NCBI RefSeq assembly: GCF_010726245.1
Contig: NZ_AP022561.1
Coordinates: 558,001-622,000, forward strand
DNA length: 64,000 nucleotides
DNA from: Mycolicibacterium aichiense
Lineage (GTDB): Bacteria; Actinomycetota; Actinomycetes; Mycobacteriales; Mycobacteriaceae
Direction: 5' to 3'
Part shown: positions 55,001 to 63,507 of the stretch, in pieces
How positions within the stretch are numbered: the stretch's first letter is position 1
Layout: each line of letters begins with the position of its first letter
The notes under the pieces: model-generated
Databases searched by the model: none
Seen by the model: only the letters and a program-made list of their open reading frames with translations
Told to the model about the DNA's origin: nothing
Program-made: the position numbers and the translations under genes

Positions 55001-56032
55001 ATGAAGCTGGGTCTGCAACTCGGATACTGGAGCGCACAACCCCCGACAAACCATGCGGAGCTGGTGGCCGTGGCCGAGGAGGCCGGGTTCGACACCGTGT
55101 TCACCGCCGAGGCGTGGGGCTCGGACGCGTTCACCCCGTTGGCGTGGTGGGGCCGAGAGACCACCCGGATGCGGCTGGGCACCTCGGTGGTGCAACTGTC
55201 GGCGCGGACCCCGACCGCGTGTGCGATGGCATCGCTGACGCTGGACCATCTTTCCGGGGGCCGGCACATCCTGGGGCTGGGTGTCTCCGGACCCCAGGTC
55301 GTCGAGGGCTGGTACGGGCAGAAGTTCCCGAAGCCGTTGGCGCGCACCCGCGAGTACATCGACATCATCCGGCAGGTCTGGGCGCGTGAAGCGCCGGTCA
55401 CCAGCGCCGGTCCGCACTACCCGCTGCCGTTGTCCGGTGAGGGCACCACCGGGTTGGGCAAGCCGCTCAAGCCAATCGTGCACCCGCTGCGGGCCGACAT
55501 CCCGATCATGCTGGGTGCCGAAGGCCCGAAGAACGTCGCGCTGGCTGCCGAGATCTGCGACGGATGGCTGCCGATCTTCTACTCGCCGCGGCTGGCGCCG
55601 ATGTACAACGAGTGGCTCGACGAAGGCTTCGCCCGTCCGGGCGCGCGCCGCAGCCGCGAAGACTTCGAGATCTGCGCGACCGCGCAGGTGGTCGTCACCG
55701 ACGACCGGGCCTCGATCATGGACCTGATCAAGCCGCACCTGGCGCTCTACATGGGCGGAATGGGTGCAGAGGACACCAACTTCCACGCCGACGTCTACCG
55801 GCGGATGGGCTACTCCGAGGTCGTCGACGAGGTCACCCGACTGTTCCGCAGCGACCGTAAGGACGACGCGGCCAAGGCCGTTCCGGACGAACTCGTCGAC
55901 GACTCGGCGATCGTGGGCGACATCGATTACGTGCGCAAACAGATCGTCGCGTGGGAAGCCGCCGGGGTGACGATGATGGTCATCGGCGCGCGGACGCCCG
56001 AACAGATCCACGAGGCCGCGGCCCTGTTGTAG
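55001..56032 (+). CDS. LLM-class F420-dependent oxidoreductase, Rv3520c homologue
   Basis: A 343-residue luciferase-like F420 enzyme. MKLGLQLGYWSAQPPTNHAE begins the barrel. FDTVFTAEAWGSDAFTPLAW, the RMRLGTSVVQLSARTPTACA strand, SGGRHILGLGVSGPQVVEGW and VTMMVIGARTPEQIHEAAAL at the end are standard F420-LLM blocks. Its reaction is unknown; the place under KstR control suggests oxidation of a steroid hydroxyl or reduction of an enone. ATG 55001 follows AAAGG by 8 nt. It stands alone on the plus strand between two minus-strand genes. Confidence 0.87.
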   Translation: MKLGLQLGYWSAQPPTNHAELVAVAEEAGFDTVFTAEAWGSDAFTPLAWWGRETTRMRLGTSVVQLSARTPTACAMASLTLDHLSGGRHILGLGVSGPQVVEGWYGQKFPKPLARTREYIDIIRQVWAREAPVTSAGPHYPLPLSGEGTTGLGKPLKPIVHPLRADIPIMLGAEGPKNVALAAEICDGWLPIFYSPRLAPMYNEWLDEGFARPGARRSREDFEICATAQVVVTDDRASIMDLIKPHLALYMGGMGAEDTNFHADVYRRMGYSEVVDEVTRLFRSDRKDDAAKAVPDELVDDSAIVGDIDYVRKQIVAWEAAGVTMMVIGARTPEQIHEAAALL

Positions 56033-56087
56033 ACACTTCTTGCGAGTTGTCTAGTCGGGGCTTTACATTGACCGGATGACGCTCGGC

Positions 56088-56807
56088 TCAGCTCAGCACG
56101 TGGGCGTCGCCGAACGTCATGTCGACGTGCGCGACCGAGCCCGACACTATCGCGCGCTTCGGCAGCCCCAGCGTTGCCAGCTCCTTGGCGTACGGGTGGT
56201 CGCCGAGTCGCAGCGTGGCGCCGCCCGGCCGGAAGCGGACACCGGAATTCTTCATCTCCCAGGGCACCTCGCGAGTGGTGCCGTCGGCGAAGGTGTAGGT
56301 CTTGAGCACCTGGGTGCGCGGGCGCAGCGACGGGATCGGCAGACCTCGGCGGAACTCGATTCCGGCGATCAGCGATCCGTTCTCACTGACGTCGAAGGTG
56401 AACGGGTTGGCCTCGCGCACGTTGAAGTCGGCCATGATCTTGGGGAAGCCCCAGATGGTGCGGCCGGCCTCCAGTGTGAAGGACTGGTCAACGGGCAGGT
56501 GGTGGATGAACGCCGCGGCATCGCCGAGTGCCTTGAGCCCCCGGGCATTCGAGCCCGGCGGATTGACCATCACGCAAGTTCCGAACTCGTTGTACTTGCC
56601 CAGGTCGCCGTCGATGTAGCGGGCCAGCATCAGGTTGACCACCGCGCGGCCGGGGCGGAACTCGCAGACCTTCAGTCCGCTGTAATCGACAAGTCGCTGC
56701 GCGGCATCGGCCGGAACCGAGAACATAGCCGTGTGGACGTCGGCCTTGCGAACCCGTACCGGCATGGTGAGCACCGTGCCGGCGATCGTGTGCTGCGAAT
56801 CAGACAT
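56088..56807 (-). CDS. Acetoacetate decarboxylase-like protein, Rv3519 homologue
   Basis: A 239-residue protein of the acetoacetate decarboxylase (ADC) fold: VLTMPVRVRKADVHTAMFSV, EFRPGRAVVNLMLARYIDGD, YNEFGTCVMVNPPG and TIWGFPKIMADFNVREANPF. The last block resembles the ADC region GFPKK(x), where the Schiff-base Lys is followed by another basic residue; here FPKIMADF has only one Lys. ADC-like proteins without full catalysis exist, so activity is uncertain. The start is ATG 56807. The gene is divergent from cyp142, with 59 bp between them and no clear KstR match. Confidence 0.82.
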   Translation of the reverse strand: MSDSQHTIAGTVLTMPVRVRKADVHTAMFSVPADAAQRLVDYSGLKVCEFRPGRAVVNLMLARYIDGDLGKYNEFGTCVMVNPPGSNARGLKALGDAAAFIHHLPVDQSFTLEAGRTIWGFPKIMADFNVREANPFTFDVSENGSLIAGIEFRRGLPIPSLRPRTQVLKTYTFADGTTREVPWEMKNSGVRFRPGGATLRLGDHPYAKELATLGLPKRAIVSGSVAHVDMTFGDAHVLS

Positions 56808-56866
56808 GCGGTCACTGTAAACCGCTTTGACATCCAGCGTGAACGAAAAGTAGTGGAGGGAACGGA

Positions 56867-58078
56867 ATGACAGGCACTCTGGCGCCGGCCAAGCCGAATG
56901 TTGATCTGACGGACGGCAATTTCTACGCCGACGGTGCGGCACGCGACGCGTATCGCTGGATGCGGGCCAACGAGCCGGTGTTTCGCGACCGCAACGGTCT
57001 CGCCGCCGCGACGACTTACCAGGCCGTCATCGACGCCGAGCGCGATCCCGAGACCTTCTCCAACACCGGCGGCATCCGGCCCGACAACCCGGGCATGCCC
57101 TACATGATCGACATGGACGATCCCGGACATCTGTTGCGGCGCAAGCTCGTCAACGCGGGCTTCACCCGTAAGCGGGTGATGGACAAGGTCGCCGGGATCG
57201 ACACGTTGTGCGACACCTTGATCGACGCGGTGTGTGAGCGGGGGGAGTGCGACTTCGTCCGCGACATCGCGGCGCCGCTGCCGATGGCCGTGATCGGCGA
57301 CATGCTCGGTGTGCTGCCCGAGGAACGCTCGACGCTGTTGAAATGGTCCGACGACCTGGTCTGCGGGTTGAACTCGGCGGCCGATGCCGAAACGCTGCAG
57401 GCGGTGATGGATGCGTTCGCCGGCTATTCCGCGTACGCCACCGAGACCATCGCCAAACGCCGGGCGGAGCCGACCGACGATCTGTTCTCGATCCTGGTGA
57501 ACTCCGAGGTCGAAGGCCAGCGCATGGCGGACGACGAGATCATCTTCGAGACGCTGCTGATTCTCATCGGCGGCGACGAGACCACCCGGCATACGTTGTC
57601 GGGCGGCACCGAACAGCTTGTGCGCCATCGGGATCAGTGGCAGCGCCTGGTCGCGGACCCGAGCCTGATTCCGGGCGCCATCGAGGAGATGCTGCGCTGG
57701 ACCTCGCCGGTGAAGAACATGGCCCGTACCGCCATGCGCGATGTGGACTTCCACGGCACGCAGCTGCGCGAGGGCGAGAAGATGCTCTTGATGTTCGAAG
57801 CCGCCAACTTCGACGAATCGGTGTTCGGCGATCCGGAGAATTTCCGCATCGACCGGAATCCGAACAGCCATTTGGCCTTCGGCTTCGGAACCCACTTCTG
57901 CCTCGGTAATCAGCTGGCCCGCCTGGAGTTGAGCACCATGGTGCGCAAGGTTCTCGAACGTCTGCCGGACCTGCGGCTGGCCGACGAGTCCGCGCTGCCG
58001 CTGCGGCCGGCCAACTTCGTCAGCGGCCTCGAGGAGATGCCGGTGGTGTTCACCCCGTCGCGGCCGGTGCTGGCGTAG
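56867..58078 (+). CDS. cyp142: CYP142 steroid C26/27 monooxygenase
   Basis: A 403-residue P450. The heme ligand is about Cys345 in FGFGTHFCLGNQLARLEL, the I-helix motif is LIGGDETTRHTLSGG, and the ExxR is in AIEEMLRWTSPV. VDLTDGNFYADGAARDAYRW at the start is characteristic of CYP142. In mycobacteria CYP142 (Rv3518c) oxidises cholest-4-en-3-one or cholesterol at the terminal side-chain carbon with stereochemistry opposite to CYP125 and can replace it. TGGAGGGAACGG precedes ATG 56867. It may end at the hairpin 58106-58129. Confidence 0.92.
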   Translation: MTGTLAPAKPNVDLTDGNFYADGAARDAYRWMRANEPVFRDRNGLAAATTYQAVIDAERDPETFSNTGGIRPDNPGMPYMIDMDDPGHLLRRKLVNAGFTRKRVMDKVAGIDTLCDTLIDAVCERGECDFVRDIAAPLPMAVIGDMLGVLPEERSTLLKWSDDLVCGLNSAADAETLQAVMDAFAGYSAYATETIAKRRAEPTDDLFSILVNSEVEGQRMADDEIIFETLLILIGGDETTRHTLSGGTEQLVRHRDQWQRLVADPSLIPGAIEEMLRWTSPVKNMARTAMRDVDFHGTQLREGEKMLLMFEAANFDESVFGDPENFRIDRNPNSHLAFGFGTHFCLGNQLARLELSTMVRKVLERLPDLRLADESALPLRPANFVSGLEEMPVVFTPSRPVLA

Positions 58079-58105
58079 GCGCCCGCCGCCGACTGTCACA
58101 CCTGA

Positions 58106-58129
58106 GTCACGCGCGGCGTCCAGCGTGAC
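58106..58129. terminator. Candidate hairpin terminator after cyp142
   Basis: GTCACGC (58106-58112) and GCGTGAC (58123-58129) form a perfect 7-bp stem with a 10-nt loop, 28 bp after the cyp142 stop. There is no U-tract, so the call rests on position and stem strength. Confidence 0.4.
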
Positions 58130-58200
58130 GCCAGGCTGACGTTCGCCGGGTTCGCGGGTGTTTGAGCATTTCCACTTTTGGGAACCACGACCCCACCTCG

Positions 58201-58222
58201 CGGCAAGCGGTGCTGCTTGCCG
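58201..58222. repeat. Perfect 8-bp inverted repeat upstream of the cutinase gene
   Basis: CGGCAAGC-GGTGCT-GCTTGCCG lies 35 bp before the cutinase start. It could be a second terminator for cyp142, an operator, or a leader hairpin. The 58079-58257 gap holds no open frame I would call a gene. Confidence 0.45.
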
Positions 58223-58257
58223 AGCCGGGGCAACACCGTTACTAGCTGTGGGGCGAC

Positions 58258-59007
58258 ATGAGTGCTACCGAATCTCACCATTCCCATTACCTGCGGCGTT
58301 TCTGTGTCGCCGCGATGCTGACCACCGCGACGCTGGCGACCGGGCCGACCGGACTCCCGGTCGCGTCGGCGGACGAGGGATGTCCCGACGTCGAAGTGAT
58401 CTTCGCCCGCGGCACGTTCGAGCCGCCTGGTGTCGGAGGCATCGGCCAGGCGTTCGTCGACGAGCTCAGGGCCCAGCCGAAGCTGGCCGGGAAGTCCGTC
58501 GATATATACGCGGTCAATTACCCTGCCTCACTGAACTTTCCGGCCGCCGCGGACGGGGTGATCGACGCCAGCAACCGGGTCCGCGACATGGCGAATCGGT
58601 GCCCGGGCACCAAGATGGTGCTGGGCGGCTATTCGCAGGGTGCGGCCGTGGCCGGTTACGTCACCGCCGACAAGATCCCGGACGGATACATCCCGCCCAA
58701 CGGCATCACCGGCCCCATGGCGCCGGAGATCGCCAAGCACGTCGCCGCTGTCGCATTGTTCGGCAAGCCGTCCAACGGGTTCCTGAACATGGTCGACCGC
58801 ACCGCACCGCCCATCACGGTGGGCAGTCTCTATGCGGCCAAGACAATCGACCAATGTGTCCCCGAAGACCCCATCTGCTCGCCGACCGGCGGTGACAACG
58901 GCGCACATCAGGCCTATGCAGTGAACGGGATGACCGCTCAGGCAGCCACTTTCGCCGCAGACAGGGTGGCCGCGGCGACGGGGCCGGCGGCCACTAACGC
59001 ATCTTGA
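58258..59007 (+). CDS. Secreted cutinase-like serine esterase
   Basis: A 249-residue cutinase-family alpha/beta hydrolase. [20 protein letters not shown] starts a signal peptide that ends near PVASADE. The mature part opens with [20 protein letters not shown], the oxyanion region. The nucleophile is in [15 protein letters not shown] (GYSQG Ser, about 122), the catalytic Asp in [16 protein letters not shown] with a disulfide pair, and the His in [11 protein letters not shown]. Mycobacterial cutinase-like proteins are esterases and phospholipases of the envelope; liberation of sterol or fatty acids from esters is possible. The last 14 bp overlap the end of the convergent echA19. Confidence 0.9.
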   Translation: MSATESHHSHYLRRFCVAAMLTTATLATGPTGLPVASADEGCPDVEVIFARGTFEPPGVGGIGQAFVDELRAQPKLAGKSVDIYAVNYPASLNFPAAADGVIDASNRVRDMANRCPGTKMVLGGYSQGAAVAGYVTADKIPDGYIPPNGITGPMAPEIAKHVAAVALFGKPSNGFLNMVDRTAPPITVGSLYAAKTIDQCVPEDPICSPTGGDNGAHQAYAVNGMTAQAATFAADRVAAATGPAATNAS

Positions 59008-59794
59008 ACTGAGGGGCCCGCTTCTCCTTGAAGGCCAGCGGGCCTTCCTTGGCGTCGTCGGACAGGAACACCGGGATGCCGTTGGCGGTGTCGGGCTTGA
59101 ACGCGTCGAGTTCGTGCATGCCCTCGGCCTCGCGGATGGTCTTGAGGATCGCCTGCACGGCGAGTGGGCCGTTGTTGTTGATGACCTCGGCGATCTCCAG
59201 GGCCTTGTCCAGCGCCGTGCCGTCGGGCACCACGTACCCGATCAGCCCGTAGGACAGCGCCTCCGCGGCGGTGATGTGCCTGCCGGTGAGCAGCAGGTCG
59301 CAGGCGATGGTGTACGGGATCTGCCGCGGCAGACGCACAGCCGAGCCACCCATCGGGTACAGGCTCCACTTGGCCTCGGAGATGCCGAACTTCGCACTCT
59401 CGCCGGCAACCCGGATGTCGGTGCCCTGAAGGATCTCGGTGCCGCCCGCGATGGCGGGGCCTTCGACGGCCGCGATCAGCGGCTTGGTGAGCCTGCGGCC
59501 CTTCAGCAGACCCTCGATCTTCGTCGGATCGAAGGCGCCGCTCTTGAACGAATCACCGGGAGGGGCCTTGGTTGCGCCCTTGAGGTCCATGCCCGCGCAG
59601 AAGTAGCCGCCGGCGCCCGTCAGGATGCAGGTGCGGATCTCCGGATCGTTGTCGACGCGGTCCCAAGCCTCCACCATGATCGAGAGCATCTCGGTGGAAA
59701 GTGCGTTGCGAGCCTCGGGCCGGTTCAGCGTGACGATGAGAGTGTGTCCGCGCTGCTCAATGAGGGCGTCGGGGCTTTTTTCGGACTCGCTCAC
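58994..59794 (-). CDS. echA19: EchA19, steroid enoyl-CoA hydratase
   Basis: A 266-residue crotonase. [20 protein letters not shown] opens the fold. The oxyanion-hole loops are [17 protein letters not shown] (about 59-75) and [20 protein letters not shown] (about 110-129). [20 protein letters not shown] contains the place of one catalytic Glu and here reads SLYPMGG; EchA19-type enzymes differ from classical hydratases there. In M. tuberculosis EchA19 (Rv3516) hydrates the C24 enoyl-CoA cholesterol side chain. The start is GTG 59794. It is divergent from fadD19 with a KstR operator in the 68-bp gap. Confidence 0.9.
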   Translation of the reverse strand: MSESEKSPDALIEQRGHTLIVTLNRPEARNALSTEMLSIMVEAWDRVDNDPEIRTCILTGAGGYFCAGMDLKGATKAPPGDSFKSGAFDPTKIEGLLKGRRLTKPLIAAVEGPAIAGGTEILQGTDIRVAGESAKFGISEAKWSLYPMGGSAVRLPRQIPYTIACDLLLTGRHITAAEALSYGLIGYVVPDGTALDKALEIAEVINNNGPLAVQAILKTIREAEGMHELDAFKPDTANGIPVFLSDDAKEGPLAFKEKRAPQFKMR

Positions 59795-59838
59795 GGGTAC
59801 CTGCCTTCCAGCGTCACTGCCACAGACTTGTCAGGAAA

Positions 59839-59852
59839 TGTAACACGTTCTA
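59839..59852. promoter_or_regulatory. KstR operator between echA19 and fadD19
   Basis: TGTAACACGTTCTA satisfies TnnAACnnGTTnnA. It overlaps the TAATTT -10 hexamer (59851-59856) of the plus-strand promoter, whose 6-bp spacing to GTG 59863 suggests a leaderless fadD19 transcript. Confidence 0.9.
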
Positions 59853-59862
59853 ATTTGGGTCC

Positions 59863-61515
59863 GTGGCCCTGAACATAGCTGATCTAGCCGAGCACGCCAT
59901 CGACGCCGTGCCAGACCGCGTCGCCTTCATTTGTGGTGACGACAAAATCACCTTCGCGGAGTTGGAGGAGAAGGCGAACCGCTTCGCGCACTACCTCCTC
60001 GACCATGGCGTCAAGAAAGACGACAAGGTCGGGTTGTACTGCCGCAACCGCATCGAGATCGTCATCGCGATGCTGGGCACCATCAAGGCGGGCGCAATCC
60101 TGGTCAACGTCAACTTCCGCTATGTCGAGGGCGAACTGCGGTACCTGTTCGAGAACTCCGACATGGTCGCGCTGGTGCACGAACGGCAGTACGCCGACCG
60201 GGTCGCCAACGTGCTGCCCGAGACGCCGAACGTCAAGACGATCCTGGTGGTCGAAGACGGTTCCGACCTCGACTACCAGCGCTACGGCGGCGTCGAGTTC
60301 TACCAGGGCATCGCGGAGAGCTCGCCGGAGCGGGACTTCGGTGAGCGCAGCGAGGATGACATCTACCTGCTCTACACCGGTGGGACCACCGGCTTCCCCA
60401 AGGGCGTGATGTGGCGCCACGAGGACATCTATCGAGTTCTGTTCGGCGGCACCGACTTTGCCACCGGTGAGTTCGTCAAGGACGAATACGACCTGTCCCG
60501 GGCGGCCGGGGAGAACCCGCCGATGGTGCGCTATGCGATCCCGCCGATGATTCACGGCGCCACCCAGTCGGCGACCTGGATGTCCATCTTCTCGGGCCAA
60601 ACCACAGTGCTGGCACCGGAATTCGACGCCGACGAAGTGTGGCGCACCATCCACGAGCACAAGGTGAACCTGCTGTTCTTCACCGGGGACGCCATGGCGC
60701 GGCCGTTGCTCGATGCGCTGCAGGCCGCCCTGGACAGCGGCCGGGAATACGACCTCTCGTCGCTGTTCCTGCTGGCCAGCACCGCAGCGCTGTTCTCGAC
60801 CAGCCTCAAGGAGAAGCTGCTCGAACTGTTGCCCAACCGGGTCATCACCGATTCGATCGGTTCCTCGGAGACCGGCTTCGGTGGCACCAGCATCGTGGCC
60901 AAGGGTGAGCACCACAACGGTGGTCCGCGGGTCACCATCGACCATCGGACCGTCGTGCTCGACGAGGACGGCAACGAGGTCAAGCCCGGATCCGGCGTGC
61001 GAGGCGTTATCGCCAAGAAGGGCAACATCCCGGTCGGCTACTACAAGGACGAGAAGAAGACTGCCGAGACGTTCAAGACCTACAACGGCGTGCGCTACGC
61101 GATCCCCGGCGACTATGCCGAGGTCGAGGCGGACGGCTCGGTGACGATGCTGGGCCGCGGCTCGGTGTCGATCAACAGCGGCGGCGAAAAGATCTACCCC
61201 GAAGAGGTAGAGGCCGCGCTCAAGGGCCATCCGGATGTTTTCGACGCCCTGGTGGTCGGTGTGCCCGACCCGCGCTTCGGCAACCATGTCGCCGCCGTCG
61301 TCGCTCCGCGCAAGGGAGCCCGCCCGTCGCTGGCCGATCTGGATGTGTTCGTGCGCAAGGAGATTGCCGGCTACAAGGTGCCGCGCAGCCTGTGGATCGT
61401 CGACGAGGTCAAGCGTTCCCCGGCCGGCAAGCCGGACTACAAGTGGGCCAAGGATCAGACCGAGCTTCGCCCGGCCGACGAGGTTCACGCCAAGCACGCG
61501 GGAGCCGCGAGCTGA
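59863..61515 (+). CDS. fadD19: FadD19, steroid-26-oyl-CoA (3-oxocholest-4-en-26-oate) synthetase
   Basis: A 550-residue acyl-CoA synthetase of the ANL superfamily. The AMP-binding P-loop is YLLYTGGTTGFPKGVMWRHE (about 168-187). GSSETGFGGTSIVAKGEHHN is the A5 motif region, and VTMLGRGSVSINSGGEKIYP and EEVEAALKGHPDVFDALVVG are in the hinge/C-terminal domain, ending with the catalytic Lys in KRSPAGKPDYKWAK. FadD19 (Rv3515c) activates C26 acids of cholesterol after CYP125/142. GTG 59863 has no ribosome site but an ideal leaderless -10. Its stop shares a base with the next gene (TGATG). Confidence 0.94.
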   Translation: MALNIADLAEHAIDAVPDRVAFICGDDKITFAELEEKANRFAHYLLDHGVKKDDKVGLYCRNRIEIVIAMLGTIKAGAILVNVNFRYVEGELRYLFENSDMVALVHERQYADRVANVLPETPNVKTILVVEDGSDLDYQRYGGVEFYQGIAESSPERDFGERSEDDIYLLYTGGTTGFPKGVMWRHEDIYRVLFGGTDFATGEFVKDEYDLSRAAGENPPMVRYAIPPMIHGATQSATWMSIFSGQTTVLAPEFDADEVWRTIHEHKVNLLFFTGDAMARPLLDALQAALDSGREYDLSSLFLLASTAALFSTSLKEKLLELLPNRVITDSIGSSETGFGGTSIVAKGEHHNGGPRVTIDHRTVVLDEDGNEVKPGSGVRGVIAKKGNIPVGYYKDEKKTAETFKTYNGVRYAIPGDYAEVEADGSVTMLGRGSVSINSGGEKIYPEEVEAALKGHPDVFDALVVGVPDPRFGNHVAAVVAPRKGARPSLADLDVFVRKEIAGYKVPRSLWIVDEVKRSPAGKPDYKWAKDQTELRPADEVHAKHAGAAS

Positions 61516-62645
61516 TGCACACCGAGCTCTGCGATCGCTTCGGCATCCAATACCCGATATTCGTCTTCACCCCGTCGGAGAAAGTGGCCGCCGCGGTCAC
61601 CCGGGCCGGCGGCATGGGAGTCCTGGGGTGCGTGCGGTTCAACGACCCCGACGACCTCGAAGCCGTCCTGCAATGGATGGACGCCAATACCGACGGCAAA
61701 CCGTACGGCGTCGACGTGGTGATGCCGGCGAAGGTGCCCACCGAAGGCACCGCTGTGGACATCGACAAGCTGGTGCCCGAGGCGCATCGGGACTTCGTCG
61801 CCAAGACGCTGGCCGACCTCGGTGTGCCGCCACTTCCCGACGACGCCGCTCGTAGCCAGGGGACCCTGGGCTGGCTGCACTCCATCGCGCGCAGTCACGT
61901 CGAGGTTGCGCTGCGGCATCCGATCAAGCTGATCGCCAACGCGCTGGGATCGCCGCCCAAGGACGTCATCGACGAAGCACACGCCGCCGGCGTTCCGGTG
62001 GCGGCCCTGGCCGGTTCGGCCAAGCACGCGCAACGCCATGCCGACAACGGTGTCGACATCGTCATCGCACAGGGGCACGAGGCGGGTGGACACACCGGCG
62101 AGATCGGCTCGATGGTGCTGTGGCCGGAGATCGTGGAAGAATTAGCCGCGGTTTCGCCTCAAACTGCCGTGCTCGCCGCCGGCGGAATCGGCACCGGCAG
62201 GCAGGTGGCGGCGGCGCTGGCTCTTGGCGCACAGGGTGTTTGGATGGGATCGGCGTTCCTGACCGCCGAGGAGTACGACCTCGGCGTGCGCAGCGGCGAG
62301 GGACCGTCGGTGATCCAGCAGGCGCTGCTGGGGGCGACGTCCGCCGACACCGTGCGCCGGCGGATCTACTCCGGCAAGCCAGCCCGGCTGCTCAAGAGCC
62401 GGTGGACCGACGCCTGGGACGCCGAGGGCGCACCCGACCCGCTGCCGATGCCGCTGCAGAACGTCCTCGTCAGCGAGGCGCATCAGCGGATGAGCGCGTC
62501 GGCGGATCCGACCACCGTCGCGATGCCGGTCGGTCAGATCGTGGGCCGGATGAACGAGATCCGTCCGGTCGCCGACATCATCGCCGAACTGGTCACGGGC
62601 TTCGAGTCGGCGACCCGGAAACTGGACACGATCCGCGACAGCTGA
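61515..62645 (+). CDS. Nitronate monooxygenase/2-nitropropane dioxygenase-like FMN protein
   Basis: A 376-residue TIM-barrel flavoprotein. LCDRFGIQYPIFVFTPSEKV and VTRAGGMGVLGCVRFNDPDD are the opening FMN strand and loop. GVDIVIAQGHEAGGHTGEIG and VLAAGGIGTGRQVAAALALG bind the FMN phosphate, and GAQGVWMGSAFLTAEEYDLG closes the barrel. It is in the same family as ipdC at the left edge but has a longer C-terminal part (RRRIYSGKPARLLKSRWTDA). Such proteins can be nitronate oxygenases or enoyl reductases. Its coupling to fadD19 (TGATG) and to an amidohydrolase downstream suggests a sterol role; no substrate is assigned. Confidence 0.85.
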   Translation: MHTELCDRFGIQYPIFVFTPSEKVAAAVTRAGGMGVLGCVRFNDPDDLEAVLQWMDANTDGKPYGVDVVMPAKVPTEGTAVDIDKLVPEAHRDFVAKTLADLGVPPLPDDAARSQGTLGWLHSIARSHVEVALRHPIKLIANALGSPPKDVIDEAHAAGVPVAALAGSAKHAQRHADNGVDIVIAQGHEAGGHTGEIGSMVLWPEIVEELAAVSPQTAVLAAGGIGTGRQVAAALALGAQGVWMGSAFLTAEEYDLGVRSGEGPSVIQQALLGATSADTVRRRIYSGKPARLLKSRWTDAWDAEGAPDPLPMPLQNVLVSEAHQRMSASADPTTVAMPVGQIVGRMNEIRPVADIIAELVTGFESATRKLDTIRDS

Positions 62646-62673
62646 GCCGGGTGCGCGTCTACAGTCGAACGCG

Positions 62674-63507
62674 ATGACGATCGACGTGTGGATGCAGCAT
62701 CCCACTGCGCGGTTTCTGGCCAGCGAGTTCCTTGCGTCGCTGCGCCGCTGGACCGGCGGGCAGATTCCCGAGGGCGAACTGCCCATCGAGTCGACTCTTG
62801 AATCGATGGACGTTGCCGGTGTCGACATCGGCCTGTTGAGCGCCTGGCGCGGCCCCCACGGCCAGGACCTGGTGTCCAACGACGAGGTCGCCGAGTGGGT
62901 TCGCCGGCATCCGACGCGGTTCGCGGGGCTGGCCGCCGTGGATCTCGACCGACCGATGACCGCGGTCCGCGAACTACGCCGACGGGTGCGGGACGAGGGT
63001 TTCGTGGGCCTGCGAGTGGTGCCGTGGCTATGGGGCGCACCGCCGACGGATCGTCGCTATTACCCACTGTTCGCCGAATGCGTCGAACTCGGCGTGCCGT
63101 TCTGTACCCAGGTGGGCCACACCGGTCCATTGCGTCCCTCGGAAACGGGGCGGCCGATTCCTTACATCGATGAGATAGCCCTGGACTTCCCCGAACTCAC
63201 CATCGTCTGCGGACACGTCGGGTATCCCTGGACCGAGGAGATGGTCGCGGTCTGCCGCAAGCACGAGAATGTCTACATCGATACCTCGGCCTACACCTCC
63301 CGGCGCTTACCGAAGGAGCTCGTGACCTTTATGAAGACAGGCACCGGCGCGCGGAAAGTGTTGTTCGGCACCAACTATCCGATGATCGGGCACGCTCACG
63401 CGCTGGACGGCCTCGACGAACTCGAGCTGCCCGAATCGTCCTGCTCAGCGTATCTGCACGACAACGCCGCGCGGGTTTTCGCCAAGATCGGGAATCTCGC
63501 CGCATGA
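62674..63507 (+). CDS. Amidohydrolase-2 family protein lacking the usual HxH, Rv3510c-like
   Basis: A 277-residue TIM-barrel protein of the Amidohydro_2 (ACMSD/vanillate-type) family. FVGLRVVPWLWGAPPTDRRY, FCTQVGHTGPLRP, LTIVCGHVGYPWTEEMVAVC and ARKVLFGTNYPMIG are the usual second-half motifs, the last with Asn in place of the common metal Asp. At the N-terminus, where the metal HxH is expected, the sequence reads TIDVWMQHPTARFLASEFLA. The metal site is therefore altered and the enzyme may be a metal-independent hydratase or hydrolase. ATG 62674 is 28 bp after the monooxygenase-like gene, and the stop overlaps ilvX by 4 bp (ATGA). Confidence 0.8.
   Translation: MTIDVWMQHPTARFLASEFLASLRRWTGGQIPEGELPIESTLESMDVAGVDIGLLSAWRGPHGQDLVSNDEVAEWVRRHPTRFAGLAAVDLDRPMTAVRELRRRVRDEGFVGLRVVPWLWGAPPTDRRYYPLFAECVELGVPFCTQVGHTGPLRPSETGRPIPYIDEIALDFPELTIVCGHVGYPWTEEMVAVCRKHENVYIDTSAYTSRRLPKELVTFMKTGTGARKVLFGTNYPMIGHAHALDGLDELELPESSCSAYLHDNAARVFAKIGNLAA

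Noticed and set aside
56808..56866. Possible KstR operator between the Rv3519-like gene and cyp142
   Set aside because: The best match (TAAACCGCTTTGA) fails at the GTT half-site, so no operator is called.
59884..61497. A 537-codon minus-strand open frame antisense to fadD19
   Set aside because: FadD19 motifs are intact on the plus strand; the antisense product shows no motif and has the composition of a GC-rich shadow.
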